Below, piece after piece: positions 1-11,596 of a stretch of 64,000 bases of DNA. The notes beneath the pieces were generated by a model, which was not told where the DNA came from, searched no databases, and saw only the letters and a program-made list of their open reading frames with translations. Origin of the DNA: Clarkia xantiana subsp. parviflora (taxonomy: Eukaryota > Streptophyta > Magnoliopsida > Myrtales > Onagraceae). The position numbers and the translations under genes were made by a program. Positions within the stretch are counted from its first letter, which is position 1. Every line of letters begins with the position of its first letter. The stretch spans positions 23,852,763-23,916,762 of the forward strand of contig JAPTYO010000007.1 of NCBI GenBank assembly GCA_036873135.1, given 5' to 3'.

Positions 1-60
1 CAAATCTTCCGTCTCCTAATCTGCAAACGATTTAATGAAGAATAAAAGGGTAATTTGAAG

Positions 61-367
61 TAGGGGTGTCAACGGGGCGGGTATCGCCAGTCCCGGACCC
101 TTGTTATTTTGACTGTATTAATTAGCGTATTCAAATTTAACTCCAAATTCGAATTACAAATTACAAATTTAACTCAAAGTCCAAATACAAATCACCAAAC
201 TAATTAGAACCCTTGTTATTTTGACTATGTGTTATATTACTAATATATATATATATATAATACATGTGCGGGGCGAGCCGGCAGGGCCACGCGACCGGAA
301 ATCCGGACCGGTCCCACGGGGCGGGTAACCGCAGGTCAATGAGTACTCATGACCATTGATATCCCTA
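61..367. mobile_element. hAT-like non-autonomous element (307 bp)
   Basis: The element begins TAGGGGTGTCAA and ends TTGATATCCCTA, an imperfect terminal inverted repeat. It is flanked by the direct repeat ATTTGAAG at 53-60 and 368-375. An 8-bp duplication with a TAGGGGTG-type end is the usual signature of hAT elements. The interior has GC-rich subterminal blocks (CGGGGCGGGTA near the left, GGGGCGGGTAA near the right) around an AT core. No coding capacity is seen. Confidence 0.75.
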
Positions 368-375
368 ATTTGAAG

Positions 376-1802
376 CCCTTAAACCTTTTAGTATTACATT
401 TCAAATTTGAAATAATAATTATTTTTTTAGTCATTTGATATTTTACATTTTCAATGATTGGTTATGTTTGAGATTAAGAAACGTCTCGGGAAAATGGCAT
501 CTTACCCTAAGTGATATATATTTCTTGTTTTCTCCTTTAGTCGTTTTAGTCATCCTCTATCAATCGAATATTAGTCATAAATCTTGTTATTGTTTACTCC
601 TTCCTAATGATATAGATTAACAAATTAAACTAGCTAGTCAAATACAATACAATTTCTGTATAGGGGCACACACAACTTTTATTATGGTTATTATTCGGCT
701 TAACTATACGAGCACATACCAATTATTCGAATCACGTAGCTGTTAGAGTAAGGATATGAGTGTATCAAATATTTTCAGTCACAAGTTTGAGCTTATAAGA
801 AAGTTGGTTAAAGCGTATGTCTTACTCACTAATAGTGGCATCAGAACGCATATATTCAAATATGGTGATGGTCGGGCTGAAACCCATGGTTACAGACCCA
901 TTGATGAGTCCGGTCACGGAGTTAGGGCTTAATGTAAATGTTAATTAAGGTGTACACTGTATTCCTTAACAATATTTTGATCCGTAAAAATAAATAATTG
1001 AATATCTTACATTATTACGAATTCATGAATGTATTGGTGGGTATATTTTATTAACGAAGATACACGAAAAATATGCACTATACTTGTTTATGTAAGATTC
1101 ATATTATATATACTATTGTATTATTAAAGAGGCAATCCACACTGAACAATAATATATAGATAAAACACGCCTTTTTTTATTGAATGCTAAAATATAAGGG
1201 AACATTACAAAAAGTCGAATACACAAGTATACAACATCTTCAGTTCGTTATTACCTATACTAATGCAGTGCTAAGGTAACAATTTTTACTTACCCATGAA
1301 TATTTCTTGAGTACACAAGAAAATGGAAATTTATTTAGGAAGTTGATGCCCTAAATTCTTCCATGTTATTAGAATCTTGCAGATCTCTTCTTCATCGAAC
1401 TCATCGGCACCTCGATCATTGCAAGCCTTCGCATTGCGGCTTGTCTCGGTTCGGTCCTTTTCTTTCTGATACCGCCAGAGCTGCGAAGCTGCTCTCTCTG
1501 GCGGTGGAAGCCGCCGCTCACCCCTCGGTTCTCATTCACGGAAAAACCCTTCATTTTTGTGAGTTAGGGTTTCTCCTTCGAGGGGTGAGCTTGGGTTAGG
1601 ATAGGAATTACTTATTAGGGCTCAACTCGATCGATGATGTTTTATTCATGCTTAACGATGTGCTTTTATAGTGATGATCAGGTGGAGTTTGTGATTCCAC
1701 GCGCGGAAATGTCGGTTTCTATAATTGAGTCGAGAAGAATAGATGGTTGTTATTCATCCAAGTGCTGTTTTTACTGCTATTATTATGCCTAATTAAGTTA
1801 AA
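376..1802. other. Intergenic, AT-rich; one GC-richer patch at 1363-1600
   Basis: No gene can be supported here. The stretch 1363-1600 is clearly richer in G and C than its surroundings and is open for 78 codons on the plus strand, but the translation resembles no family I recognise and there is no convincing splice partner. It may be a fragment of an old first exon or UTR. The rest is AT-rich with short runs of T. Confidence 0.5.
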
Positions 1803-2219
1803 GAGCATCCACAATTGTTTTACATTAATCATATTCTTTAAAGTTATCACGTAGATATTTATGTACACTTTAAGTAATACGTAAAGTTAAGACACACGTA
1901 AAATATATTTGCTCTGCAATCGTATTACTTAAACATATTCCTTAAATATATTTTTATTATTCAATTTTTCAACAACCGCCAATAAGATATTAGCATTAAT
2001 TATAAAATGAATTAATTTATAATTAAAAATTGTTTACGTAATACATAGTGCATTCCTTATATTTAAGGAATGCCTCACGTAAAAACATAAATTTACGTGT
2101 GGGTCTCATCTTTAAGGAATGCTATGTAAAACCACTGTAGAAAGTTTTTGTTTGTTTTACTTAAATAAACATGTAGAGCCAACATTTACGTAATCTTTAC
2201 GTAATACCACTGTGGAGGC
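1803..2219 (+). mobile_element. Tourist-like MITE, copy 1
   Basis: This 417-bp element starts GAGCATCCACAATTG and ends with the imperfect inverse CCACTGTGGAGGC. It is alignable along its whole length with copies at 29964-30380 and 42608-43026. In the other two copies TTA or TAA is duplicated at the borders, the target preference of PIF/Harbinger elements and their Tourist MITEs. This copy has TAA on the right and a slightly eroded left border. No open frame is present. Confidence 0.85.
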
Positions 2220-3900
2220 TAAGGGAGGGTGATAGCAGTTCTGATTGTTCCAACACACACCCAATGGCATTGACTGTAAATTGAAGCAACTTTTGGGGGC
2301 AAAATAAGTCAACGCACATTCGGAATGTCATTGTCGGAATTGTAATCATTTTGCTCAAGTTAATTACCGAGTCTTTTTTATAGAGTTAATTACCGGATCA
2401 AACATTCGTTGTTTCAGCATCGCGCCATGTGTCACGGTTTTTTTTTTTTTCAAAGTTAGCTTTTCTAACTCGAACTTTTGTAAGCAGCCCCAAGATGAGT
2501 TGAAGATGGACGAATAAATAAGAGAAGAAGATCAAAGACACTCTCCAAAATTTATGTTATTTCTATTCAGCGTCTTTAGTTTGTTAAAGTGTTTTTCAAC
2601 AGTTAATTCGCTGAAATTATGTGCCAGGCAATTTGCCCATGGGTTTATTATTTGGGTTAGTTTAATTAATTAAGTCATTTAAGGGTTGGACAAATTGTTG
2701 TATTAGATTATAATTCACAAAGTTTTTTTTTTGTGTGGAAATTATACAAAGTTGAAATTACTTTGTTTTGTTTAATAACTTAGTAATTGCAAAGTTAAGC
2801 TACTACTTTGTATTTTTAATTATCAAAACAACAAATTTAAATTCATTAAATACTGTGCAAGTGCAAGTAGCCATACTCATATAACAGTAAATTAGATGGA
2901 GCTACGTATTAAAACTTTGTGTATAAACTCGATTGTTAGTTTTCCAAAAATTAGAAGTCATGCTAACAAATCGCTCAAAGTTCAATTAGGAGTTGCTAAT
3001 TAATAAATTTTAAACAAAACTGTTTCGTCGTTAAGAAGACTAATTATATAATGGAACAATCCATCTAATGAGTGTATTTCCCCAATCTCTCGAACACTTT
3101 AACTTTAATATTCAAGATTTTTTATAATATAATATAATTATTATTTTTACATTTATTTATTTTTATTAAAATTTATTCATGTATCATTTTTTTAATTCGG
3201 ATTGATCGTATCCAGTATCCTTATATCATATTCAAAGTCAGCGCCATCATACAATAATAATAATAAGTAATTATAACACCTTATATCCAATAAACAATGA
3301 TAATACGTATACATGTGCGTATCAATTTTTTTTAATATTTTATCCCAAATAATCAGTATTACCATATTTTCCATTAAATTGGTAAATTTAAAGCTAACTA
3401 TATATATACATTCTATGTTTGAGCTGTGGATTATTAGGGGTTCAACCAAAAAAACTGCGATTACTTAGGATAGTCATGCACTAAAAAGGATTCCTTTCAA
3501 AGGCCCATATTCTATACAAAAAAAAATAAGGCCCATAATAATCTCTAATGGACACGTGGAAGGACTTAAGGCACCTGGGCTTGTGTTACCTAGCCCATTG
3601 GTTGAATATTTTTTACTGCAAATTCCCCGTATATACCAACTAGCTACTATTCCATTTGAATATATGAACGTTGCGAAACGGCTATTTCCCGCTAAAAAGA
3701 CAAGACAGCACGGAGGCGGAAGAGCCACCCAACGGCTCTCAACCACCGCCTAAAAAACCTCCATCCATCACCACCCCTTCTTCTTCTTCTCCAACACAAC
3801 CACCCTTCTCCACCACCATTCTTCAACTGTACCGACACTTCTTTCTCTAACTTCATACTTCAACCTGGAGCCCCACAATCCAATCACCTCCTTCCACCAA
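2220..3900. other. Intergenic, then probable promoter and 5' UTR of the P-loop gene
   Basis: 2220-3470 is AT-rich with no supportable gene; short open frames on either strand show no coding character. From about 3750 to 3900 the plus strand becomes strongly pyrimidine-rich with CTTCTTCTTC and CCACC blocks, as expected of a plant 5' leader immediately before the ATG at 3901. Confidence 0.5.
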
Positions 3901-5699
3901 ATGAAACCTCATCTCGATTCCACCACCGATGACGACACCGCCAGTGAGGGACTCCAGTCGGAGGCTTTCTACTGCTGGTGGCGGTCGGCGGCCATGCTCG
4001 ACGACTGTGTCAAGCTCCGCAAACTCGACGGCGGCTCCGGCGTCTCGGGACTCACCCCGCGGATTAGGGTTCTTCGCGAGATGGAGCGGATCGCCATGGT
4101 CGCCGCCGACGGCCTCGACGAGCTCCGCCACAAGCTGCTGTCCTACCGTGCCGGAGACTTCTGGGTTCCGACCGGAGACGTCGGGAGGGACGGGATGGAT
4201 AGCCCGGAGACAAACACGATTCTTCTGGTCGGGTTCCGCGGCTCCGGCAAGAGCGCCGTCGTCAACCTCATGTACAGCGTTCTCGGCCGCGCCGGATTGA
4301 TTCCGTTTGCACGGACTTCGACGAGTAATTACAAAAATGTCCCTTAACTTTACCGCTTAATCAACTTACCCCCCAAACTTTGCTCATTGTGATAATAAGA
4401 TCTTTTGTTTTTTTTTACAGAGAATTCTTCAAACTACACCACCATGAGGTTGGAGGCTCACAATGTGCTGCGATCAATGAGAAGCGGGTTCTGTGTTTAT
4501 GACTCGAGAGGGTTTGACTACGATCGGGTCAACGAGGGGCTAGAAGAGCTTTCTGATTGGATGACGCAAGGGGTCCGCCATAACCAACTGTGCCGCAGAG
4601 CAGGCGATCGAGAACCGATCACGGCAGTTTCCGATGACGTCCCTGAACTCTCTATGTTGAGGTCTTCATCTTCTTCATCCTCATCCTCCTCAAAGTTTGC
4701 TAAAAGGAAGGTCAACTGTATCATGGTGGTGGTCAACGTTGCTGACGTGTACACTTCTGTCAAAGAAGGCGATCTCAAGCCTCTAATGGCCCTCAAACAG
4801 CTCTTCTCCTCTCCTGCTCTAAGACAATCAAGTAAGTGTACTTGAATAATGTTTTCAGCATTAAAATATCTATATTCAACTATATAATTTGAATTTTATG
4901 AACTTTCCTCTAATATTTATATAGAGCTAATTATAACCTAAAGACAGTTTTAATTATACGTTATACAATTTAAAATGTTGATATCTGGTGTCTCGACTCT
5001 TAAATATCAGACTTATTGTTTTCCACTTTTTTTCATCTGGTTTTAACATTAAAATTATATAAATAACAAAAAAAAGTTATTTTCCAATTTTTGTAGTATT
5101 ATATTTGTTACTTATGATTTATGCTAATTTAATGCTTAAAAAATATGTTCTTTTCCATCAATTTTAAGAGAATAAGTGGAAAACAATAAATTTGATATTT
5201 GAGACATCGAATAACAACATTTTAATTCTGAAACATTAATTAGCAGCCTGACCAATAGTTGAAACTGTTTTTACTTCTTAGTATATATGATGATGAAGTT
5301 ACTTAATTCTAACATGATAAACATTATGCAGATCAGACCCCTATCCTAATCCTGACCCATGGGGACCTACTTTCGGGCGAAGATCGAATCGAAGCCCGAC
5401 TCAAGATAAGCAAATACCTCGAGATCTCCGAGACAGCCGGCATTTATGACATCGTCTGCCTAACGGAATACGGGTTCCTAGCGGAAGAATCTGACCCGGT
5501 AACCGCATTTGCCCTAACGGAAGCTGTCTACAGGGCACTGCTGATATCAGACCGGACCCATGTCCCGAAACGCCGGGTCGATTGGGGCACCGCTTTTGAG
5601 CGTTCGGTGGCCGGGGTATCATGGCTGCTTGTCTTCCTAGGATCTTTGTTCGCTGTGTTGTCTAAGATTTGCTTCAGGTTTGGGCAGAAGATGCTTTAA
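3901..5699 (+). CDS. P-loop NTPase (GTPase-like) with C-terminal membrane segment
   Basis: The model has three exons, 3901-4324, 4421-4831 and 5332-5699, with phases that agree and consensus GT-AG borders, giving 400 residues. Residues 111-118 are a Walker A / G1 motif, GFRGSGKS. Exon 2 supplies VYDSRGF, which fits a G3-type switch. Exon 3 starts with LILTHGD, a hydrophobic strand followed by a base-specificity-like motif as in GTPases. About residues 375-393 form one strongly hydrophobic segment (VSWLLVFLGSLFAVL) followed by a short basic tail, suggesting a tail-anchored protein. A poly-serine run lies in exon 2. From family knowledge this belongs to the plant P-loop NTPases distantly like AIG1/septin GTPases. 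The substrate and membrane are unknown. The ATG is the first in frame after a pyrimidine-rich leader. Confidence 0.85.
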
Positions 5700-5954
5700 T
5701 TAATTAGGGTTTTTTTTTACCAAGAATTAATTAGGGTTTGAAAGAGTGGAGTACGTAGTGATTTAGGTGTTGGAATAGAGGGGAACATAATGCATGCACT
5801 ACTTCATGTGCATGAGCTGACTCCGAAGATTCAGAGGCTAAATTTGTTTTGATTTATTATTTACAATTTATTTATCAAGGAGAGTAGAAATTAACTTCAT
5901 TACAAATTTACATTTTCCTAATTTCTGAAAAGGAAAAAAAAAAAAACCCTAATT

Positions 5955-6455
5955 TCAACCCCTTTCGCCTCGATCGTAATTCTGAACCCTAATTTGTTCA
6001 TAAAACTGAGCAATAAACTTATCAGCCTTCACATCAATCATCTTATCTCCATAAAGATTGTATTCACTATTATTATACTCGGGATCGCCATTGTCGAGTT
6101 CCGTAAGATTAAGGGCAGATGCATACTTGCTCGTCGTCTCTGAGGCGGAAGAAGGGGAGCGCGTAAACCGCGTGTCTGATGACGACGATGATGACGGAGA
6201 AGGACACCCGGCAACATCATTGTTCTCCTCAACTTTCAGGCCCACCTCTAGCTCGTGGGGCCGGGGCTCGATTTTCTGGTCATGAAAAGGTCGGATCGTG
6301 TCGACCATGTTGTTTAGGGCGTATACGCGCGAGGGTTTCGACTTATTCTTGAAATCGCGTTGGGCAAGTCTCTTAATAGCTCTAACGATATGAAACATTG
6401 TGCGCCCTTTTTTGCGCAAAAGTGTTGGTTTTGTGGGTTGCGCGATGAATCCCAT
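5955..6455 (-). CDS. DUF761 (cotton-fibre expressed) protein
   Basis: A single exon encodes 166 residues. The C-terminus holds the diagnostic DUF761 motif, here DVKADKFIAQFYEQIRVQ, followed by a short basic tail. The N-terminal third is basic (RAIKRLAQRDFKNKSKPSR). The middle is a serine-rich, low-complexity linker. Proteins of this group are small, intronless and plant-specific; some are linked to growth or stress responses, but the biochemical role is not known. The start is the first ATG of the frame. It lies tail to tail with the P-loop gene, with about 250 bp between the stops. Confidence 0.85.
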   Translation of the reverse strand: MGFIAQPTKPTLLRKKGRTMFHIVRAIKRLAQRDFKNKSKPSRVYALNNMVDTIRPFHDQKIEPRPHELEVGLKVEENNDVAGCPSPSSSSSSDTRFTRSPSSASETTSKYASALNLTELDNGDPEYNNSEYNLYGDKMIDVKADKFIAQFYEQIRVQNYDRGERG

Positions 6456-6890
6456 TGCAATATAGATATCAAAGTATATAGCTCTAAAAATGAGAGTTGT
6501 TAATTAGTCCTCTCTTACCCTACAAAATATAAGGTTAGAGAGGCCTAAAGAGGTGTACAATTATTATTACTTCCCGTAGATACTTTTACTTAATTACTTT
6601 GATCTCTTATATACAACTTCCATTTACTATAAATAAATGTGTAAAATTTCTAAGGAGAACGAGAGAGAATAGGACTATCTTCAATTCTTAACTACTCAAG
6701 CCGAAGAAAGGGGTTAGGGAATGATCAAAATTAGCAAATTAGGGAGGAACGAATTTCAAATATTTTGCTTAAGTCTTGTAATGTAATTCGTAACTATTAT
6801 ATTTATTTTTATTTTATTAGCACAAGAATCAATTTCGTAATTTGATGAATTTGTCCTATCTAGAGTATTAGTTGTTACTACATTATTATA
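6456..6890. other. Upstream region of the DUF761 gene
   Basis: This AT-rich stretch contains no gene. It should carry the promoter and leader of the minus-strand DUF761 gene, but I cannot assign a TATA box with certainty. Confidence 0.4.
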
Positions 6891-6891
6891 A

Positions 6892-7363
6892 CTGGATATC
6901 TGCGCGCGCGTACACGTGTGCGCGTTGTCTTCATGAGAATGTTATAATGACATCATTAGACTGACTAATGATACATGATCGGCTCGATTCCGAGGATGAT
7001 ACAAGAATATAACCGTATTTTCTTAAAAAGTTTAATTAAACTATGTAACATACTGTTATAATGAAAATAAAAAAATTCTTAAAAATTTAAAGTAAAATAC
7101 TCGAGGTACCGGGAGCAAGAACATTCACTATAGGGCTCCCGGTCCCTCGAGCATTTTACTTTAATTTTTTAAGAACTTTTGTATTTTCATTATAACAGTA
7201 TGTTACATAGTTTAATTTAAATTTTTAAGAAAATACGCTTATATTCTTGTATCATCCTCAGAATCGAGTCGATCTTGTATCATACTCGGAGTGAGTCTAA
7301 TGATGTCATTATAACATTCCCAGGAAGACAACGCGCACGCGCGTAGCGCGCGCATGTATCTAG
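6892..7363. mobile_element. Fold-back element with Helitron-3'-like outer ends
   Basis: The segment is one large palindrome. Two arms of about 230 bp, roughly 85-90% alike by eye, surround an 18-nt loop at 7117-7134 that is bounded by CCGGGAGC and GCTCCCGG. The outer right end reads as a GC-rich hairpin followed by ATGTATCTAG and then T, the usual look of a plant Helitron 3' terminus. The left end is the same sequence inverted, with CCAG instead of CTAG and host A outside. No coding frame is present. Confidence 0.7.
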
Positions 7364-7364
7364 T

Positions 7365-9122
7365 ATAAGCATAAGAAAAATCCACTTAAGTGGATTAAAA
7401 AATATCAATTTAATTTTGTTTACGATTATTGTCATACATGTATTTAGAGCATTGCTAAAAAAAATTGACTTAATTTATGTAAGATATAACATATTATATA
7501 AAGTTTTGAACAAATGATTAAAAATTATAATAATGCTCGAGGACTGAGAATTATTTAATGTGTTTTTGCTCCTTTTTCGTTGAACAACTGAGAGTCTTTT
7601 GGTGGGTGGTTTTATTTAATCAGGTTTTATTCATATATTATCAGAGCTAATAATGCATTCGTAGTTCCTTAAAGTCGGACTCATTATGTCCCAAGACGAC
7701 AATGCACACACTTTTAGCATTAAGCCAATTAAGAACATGTTAATTTGATTATACTCTGCAATTGTAGATGTATATGCACATAATAGTAGGGCTTTAGTTA
7801 TGATACTATTCAAAACCAACTATTTTTTTTTTAATGGTAGAAGTGGAAAAAAAAAAAGAATCACTTTTCAACAATAAATCATGCTTTGTATCATAACATT
7901 TATTCGTGAAAACGTATTAATATTATTGGTTCTTAACGTATCATCATGAGCTTACAACGATATGCATTAAAAATACATTAATATTGTTAGTTAACTTTCA
8001 AAACATGATCATGCAATTCCGATGATTATTTTTTTCTCTCGGTCTATCTAGAATTTATTTTAAATTTTTAGATTATTTCTAAACTTGATATAATATTTTT
8101 TTCAAAATTAAGTAATAAGAGAGTAACAAATATTTTATTAGCATAGATGGTAAAGATGTGTGACTTTTATGCATTAAATTGTACTGACAATTTGTAATTT
8201 TTTTCTTCAACGAAACCATAAGTTAATTGATTACATTAATTATTTCAGCAATTTTTAAGAGGGGTATTTGTGTAAAACCAAGTTCTTCCTTAGTATATAG
8301 ATAATCAGATTGAAAATTGGTGGTTACAAAATTACATTTGACCATTATATAATAGATATCGACAAGAAGTTAATGAATATATTTTCTATTGTTCATACTA
8401 CTTTTTTATTGACATCCGTTTATTTCTTATCAACCGATCGATGTGAGTGATAATTAAATTAAATATAGAGCAAGTATGCTGTGAATATTGTCATCATAAC
8501 GACCTTCCCTAAAAACACTCTGTTGGAAACAAAAAAAAAATTATATATATGGGTCCGGTCGAGTGAAGGGTCGCATCGAAATTCATACGTTATCATGATT
8601 AAGCCAATGGTTTTTGGCTAATTTTTTTTGATATATATATATATATATATATCACGTATCTGGAAAGTAGTGCAAATTGGAGCACACCAACGTCTACTAC
8701 GTCCAAATGAGTTTTTGTATATAAAGCTCTTTAGGGGGAGTAGTAGTTGGAAACAAAGTCAGAACGTGATGGATGTGGATCTCCCCCCCCCCCCCCCCAT
8801 ACATGGGGTGTCTCTTGAAAGACAATGGCTAGTTTCAAATGTCCTGGTTGTTATCGGTAAGACGTTGCATATCCTTCGGGATCCTACTGGTTCAGGAGCT
8901 AATGTTGCTCTCCTGATAATGGCCAGGGCAGGCCAAAAACCAGTTAAGCTGCTCTTAGGAGCAAAGACCCCTAATCACGACCCGTTCCATCTGTATGCGC
9001 AGTGTGAGTTGGGCTTCGAAAATTGGTCTTTGGAGTAAAGAGGGCTGATCCGGATGTGGGAAGGTCGGATGCCCTGCGTGTCGATTCCGCTGGGAGCGTC
9101 AAAACTCCAGAAACGTGACAAG

Positions 9123-9155
<33 letters not shown>

Positions 9156-9323
9156 GACTTAACTAAAATGCAATCGATTATAAATGCAGTTGAATTTACC
9201 GTCGTTAAATTAGAAGAGAGAATAAATCAAATTTTAAAAGAGTTTAATCAGATCTCATATGTTATACAAATCTCGATGTGCCTAATTTAATAGTTGTAAA
9301 TTTGACTACATTTTAGCGAAACT

Positions 9324-9376
<53 letters not shown>

Positions 9377-9979
9377 TTCGTTTTCTAAAATTTTCAATTT
9401 CCATGCAGGGTCTTTCTACCATGCTTGTGGAGCACTGTGCTTGTCCTTTTTTTATTACTAGGGTGGACTTAATTGTAACATATGTAAACTTTAAAAGTAT
9501 GAATTTTTTTAACTACACCTAATATTTGTATCATACTATTAATAATATCAATTTCTCTATAGGGTTCATATTTAGGACAATTAAAAAAAATTAGCACAAA
9601 TATGGTTTTTGTGGAGTATAGAAGAAAGACCATGCCATGCCATGCCATGTACATTACCCAAAAAAAAAGTCATGTAGATATTTTGACAAAGCAACCCCAT
9701 AAAAAAAAACTAGACAGATAATTGGATAGTAATTCATGAATTTTCTAAACATTCGTTCGTAAGGATCATATTTGTGCTCTTTTTACAACTAAAGAGAACT
9801 TAATTGTAACATAGATAAAACTTTAAAGTGAAAAGTCTGTAAAACATGCAACATGTTAAAAAAATGGTTTTATGGACCAATATGTTTTAAAATTTACAAT
9901 ATGTCTGTAAAAGATGGTAAAATGACATCCCGTCCATTTGATGTTAATTGTTCCGTTAAGTGAATACGTATAGGTCACA
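7365..9979. other. Intergenic with microsatellites and an unidentified 8.6-9.1 kb fragment
   Basis: No gene is supported. The stretch 8650-9115 is less AT-rich than its surroundings and open for 136 codons on the plus strand, but I do not recognise the translation and it has no start context. It looks like a captured or decayed fragment. It includes a run of 16 cytosines at 8783-8798. AT dinucleotide runs lie at about 8631-8652, 9123-9147 and 9328-9371, and CCATG is repeated near 9630-9650. Confidence 0.5.
9328..9371. repeat. (AT)n microsatellite
   Basis: An uninterrupted run of about twenty AT dinucleotides, one of the two longest in the window. Confidence 0.95.
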
Positions 9980-9988
9980 TATTTAAAA

Positions 9989-10768
9989 GGGTTAATAACC
10001 TAGGAAAGGTCTGAATTTGACCCATGTTAACCGGAGATGTCTGAATTTTTAAAAGTTAATTTGAAAGGTCTGAAATTTTATCTTTGTTGATTTAAGGTTT
10101 TCCGTCCATTTTTAGGGTTAAATTTAACATAATTGTGTGAAATGACATTCTTGCCCCTTTTACTATTTTTTTTATTTAATATCTTATTTGAGGAAATGTG
10201 AAATGACAAAATTACCCTTGAAGTCAAATTAAAACCACCCGGGTCCGTCCACCGCCACCCGGCTCCGACCACCACCACCCCGACTCCGGCGACCACCACC
10301 CCGACTCCGGCTACCACCACCCGACTCCGGCGACCACCACCACGGCTCCAATTAGGCCCAAATAGGAGCCACCGGCCCCGATTAGGCCCAAATCGGAGCC
10401 GTGGTGGCGGTCGCCGGAGTTGAGTGGTGGTCGCCGGAGCTGGGGTGGTGGTTGCTGGAGTCGGGTAGTGGTTGCCGGAGCCGGAGTGGCGGTGGCCGGA
10501 GCCGTGGTGGCTTTAAGGGTATTTTTGTCTTTTCACTTCAAGCATGTGATGGGCACTCTTGATAGAAGGGCGTTTTGGGAATTTAATTTTATTTCCGGTC
10601 ACATGCTAAGCATGTGACCAACTTCCGTTAGTTTTAACGGAAAAAATTAACATAGACCTCTTATATCCACAAAGTTGAAACCTCAGACCTCTCAAATCAA
10701 CATTTGAAAATTCAGATATCTCCGATTAACATGGGCCAAAATTCAGACATTTCCTAGGTTATTAACCC
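9989..10768. mobile_element. Mutator-like fold-back element A (780 bp)
   Basis: The ends are GGGTTAATAACCTAGGAAA and its inverse, with long inverted arms extending about 200 bp inward. The flanks TATTTAAAA (9980-9988) and TTTTTAAAA (10769-10777) match at eight of nine bases, so a 9-bp duplication is likely, which points to a Mutator-like (MULE) origin. The core is an inverted minisatellite: ACTCCGGCGACCACCACC-type units on the left (about 10235-10350) and their inverse on the right (about 10395-10515). Open frames inside it are artefacts of this repeat. It is related to the element at 58765-59702. Confidence 0.75.
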
Positions 10769-10777
10769 TTTTTAAAA

Positions 10778-11587
10778 TAATAATAATTAAAACAAGAAAT
10801 AGAAGTACATAAATAGTAGAACAACTCGGCATCGGCACAGACCAATAACAGTAAAATAGAAATGAATGTTTGTAATTTTCAATTAAAAACCCTAGGGTTT
10901 CTAATCCTATTTGCAGACGTTCATTTTTATTTTATTGTTATTGGTTAGTGCCACATAAAACTACGTCTGATGACAAGTTATTATAATGTTTTGGTACTTC
11001 TATTTCTTGTTTTAGTTATTATTATTATTTTTTTCTAAAAACGTGACTCGTATGTATCCACTTAGGAAATTAGCATCAAACTGGCGGAATGTCATTTTAC
11101 CATCTTTTGCAAACATATTGTATATTTTAAAACATATTGGTCCATAAAACCATATTTACAAACATGTTGTACATTTTAAAACATATTGATCCATAAAAGT
11201 ATTTATTTCAAACATGTTGCATGTTTTATAAAAATTTCTCAACTTTAAAATTATAAATATTTTTAGCAACATCTTTATATCACACAATAAGTAAAATTGA
11301 TCTCTCTAAAGAATTAACTTAGGATAATAGAAAAATATAAAAAAAAAATAAAAAAAAAATGCACCACATAGTACTTGTGAAGCATGCTATAAAGTTCCAT
11401 ATTGATGAATGACGATTAACAATTTGAACTCTGGAGTGGGCGCATCTAGTGAACAGTTTAAACTTTGGGGTGCTATCAACCTTTGGTCTATTGGGCCATC
11501 TACAAGCACATTATAAACTTTGGGGGGGAAACTTTCATACTTTCACTTGCTTTCTCTTTTCTGTCCAAAAACTCCTACTCGTGTGTT
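10778..11587. other. Intergenic, AT-rich
   Basis: No gene is seen. There are A-rich runs near 11340-11360 and several copies of the phrase AAACATATTG or its variants at 11110-11210. Confidence 0.4.
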
Positions 11588-11596
11588 TTTTATTTT

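Noticed and set aside
1363..1599. 78-codon open frame as a gene
   Set aside because: The composition is gene-like, but no family, splice sites or promoter could be recognised; kept only as an unresolved patch.
7085..7150. TCACTATAGGGC and CTCGAG/GTACC words resembling a cloning vector or T7 promoter
   Set aside because: Only 11-12 bases match a T7 promoter, the words are part of the palindrome's own arms and loop, and plant sequence continues on both sides. Vector contamination is not supported.
10078..10617. Glycine/valine-rich open frames in fold-back element A (and 59050-59465 in D)
   Set aside because: They translate the GGTGGT/ACCACC minisatellite and have no independent coding evidence.
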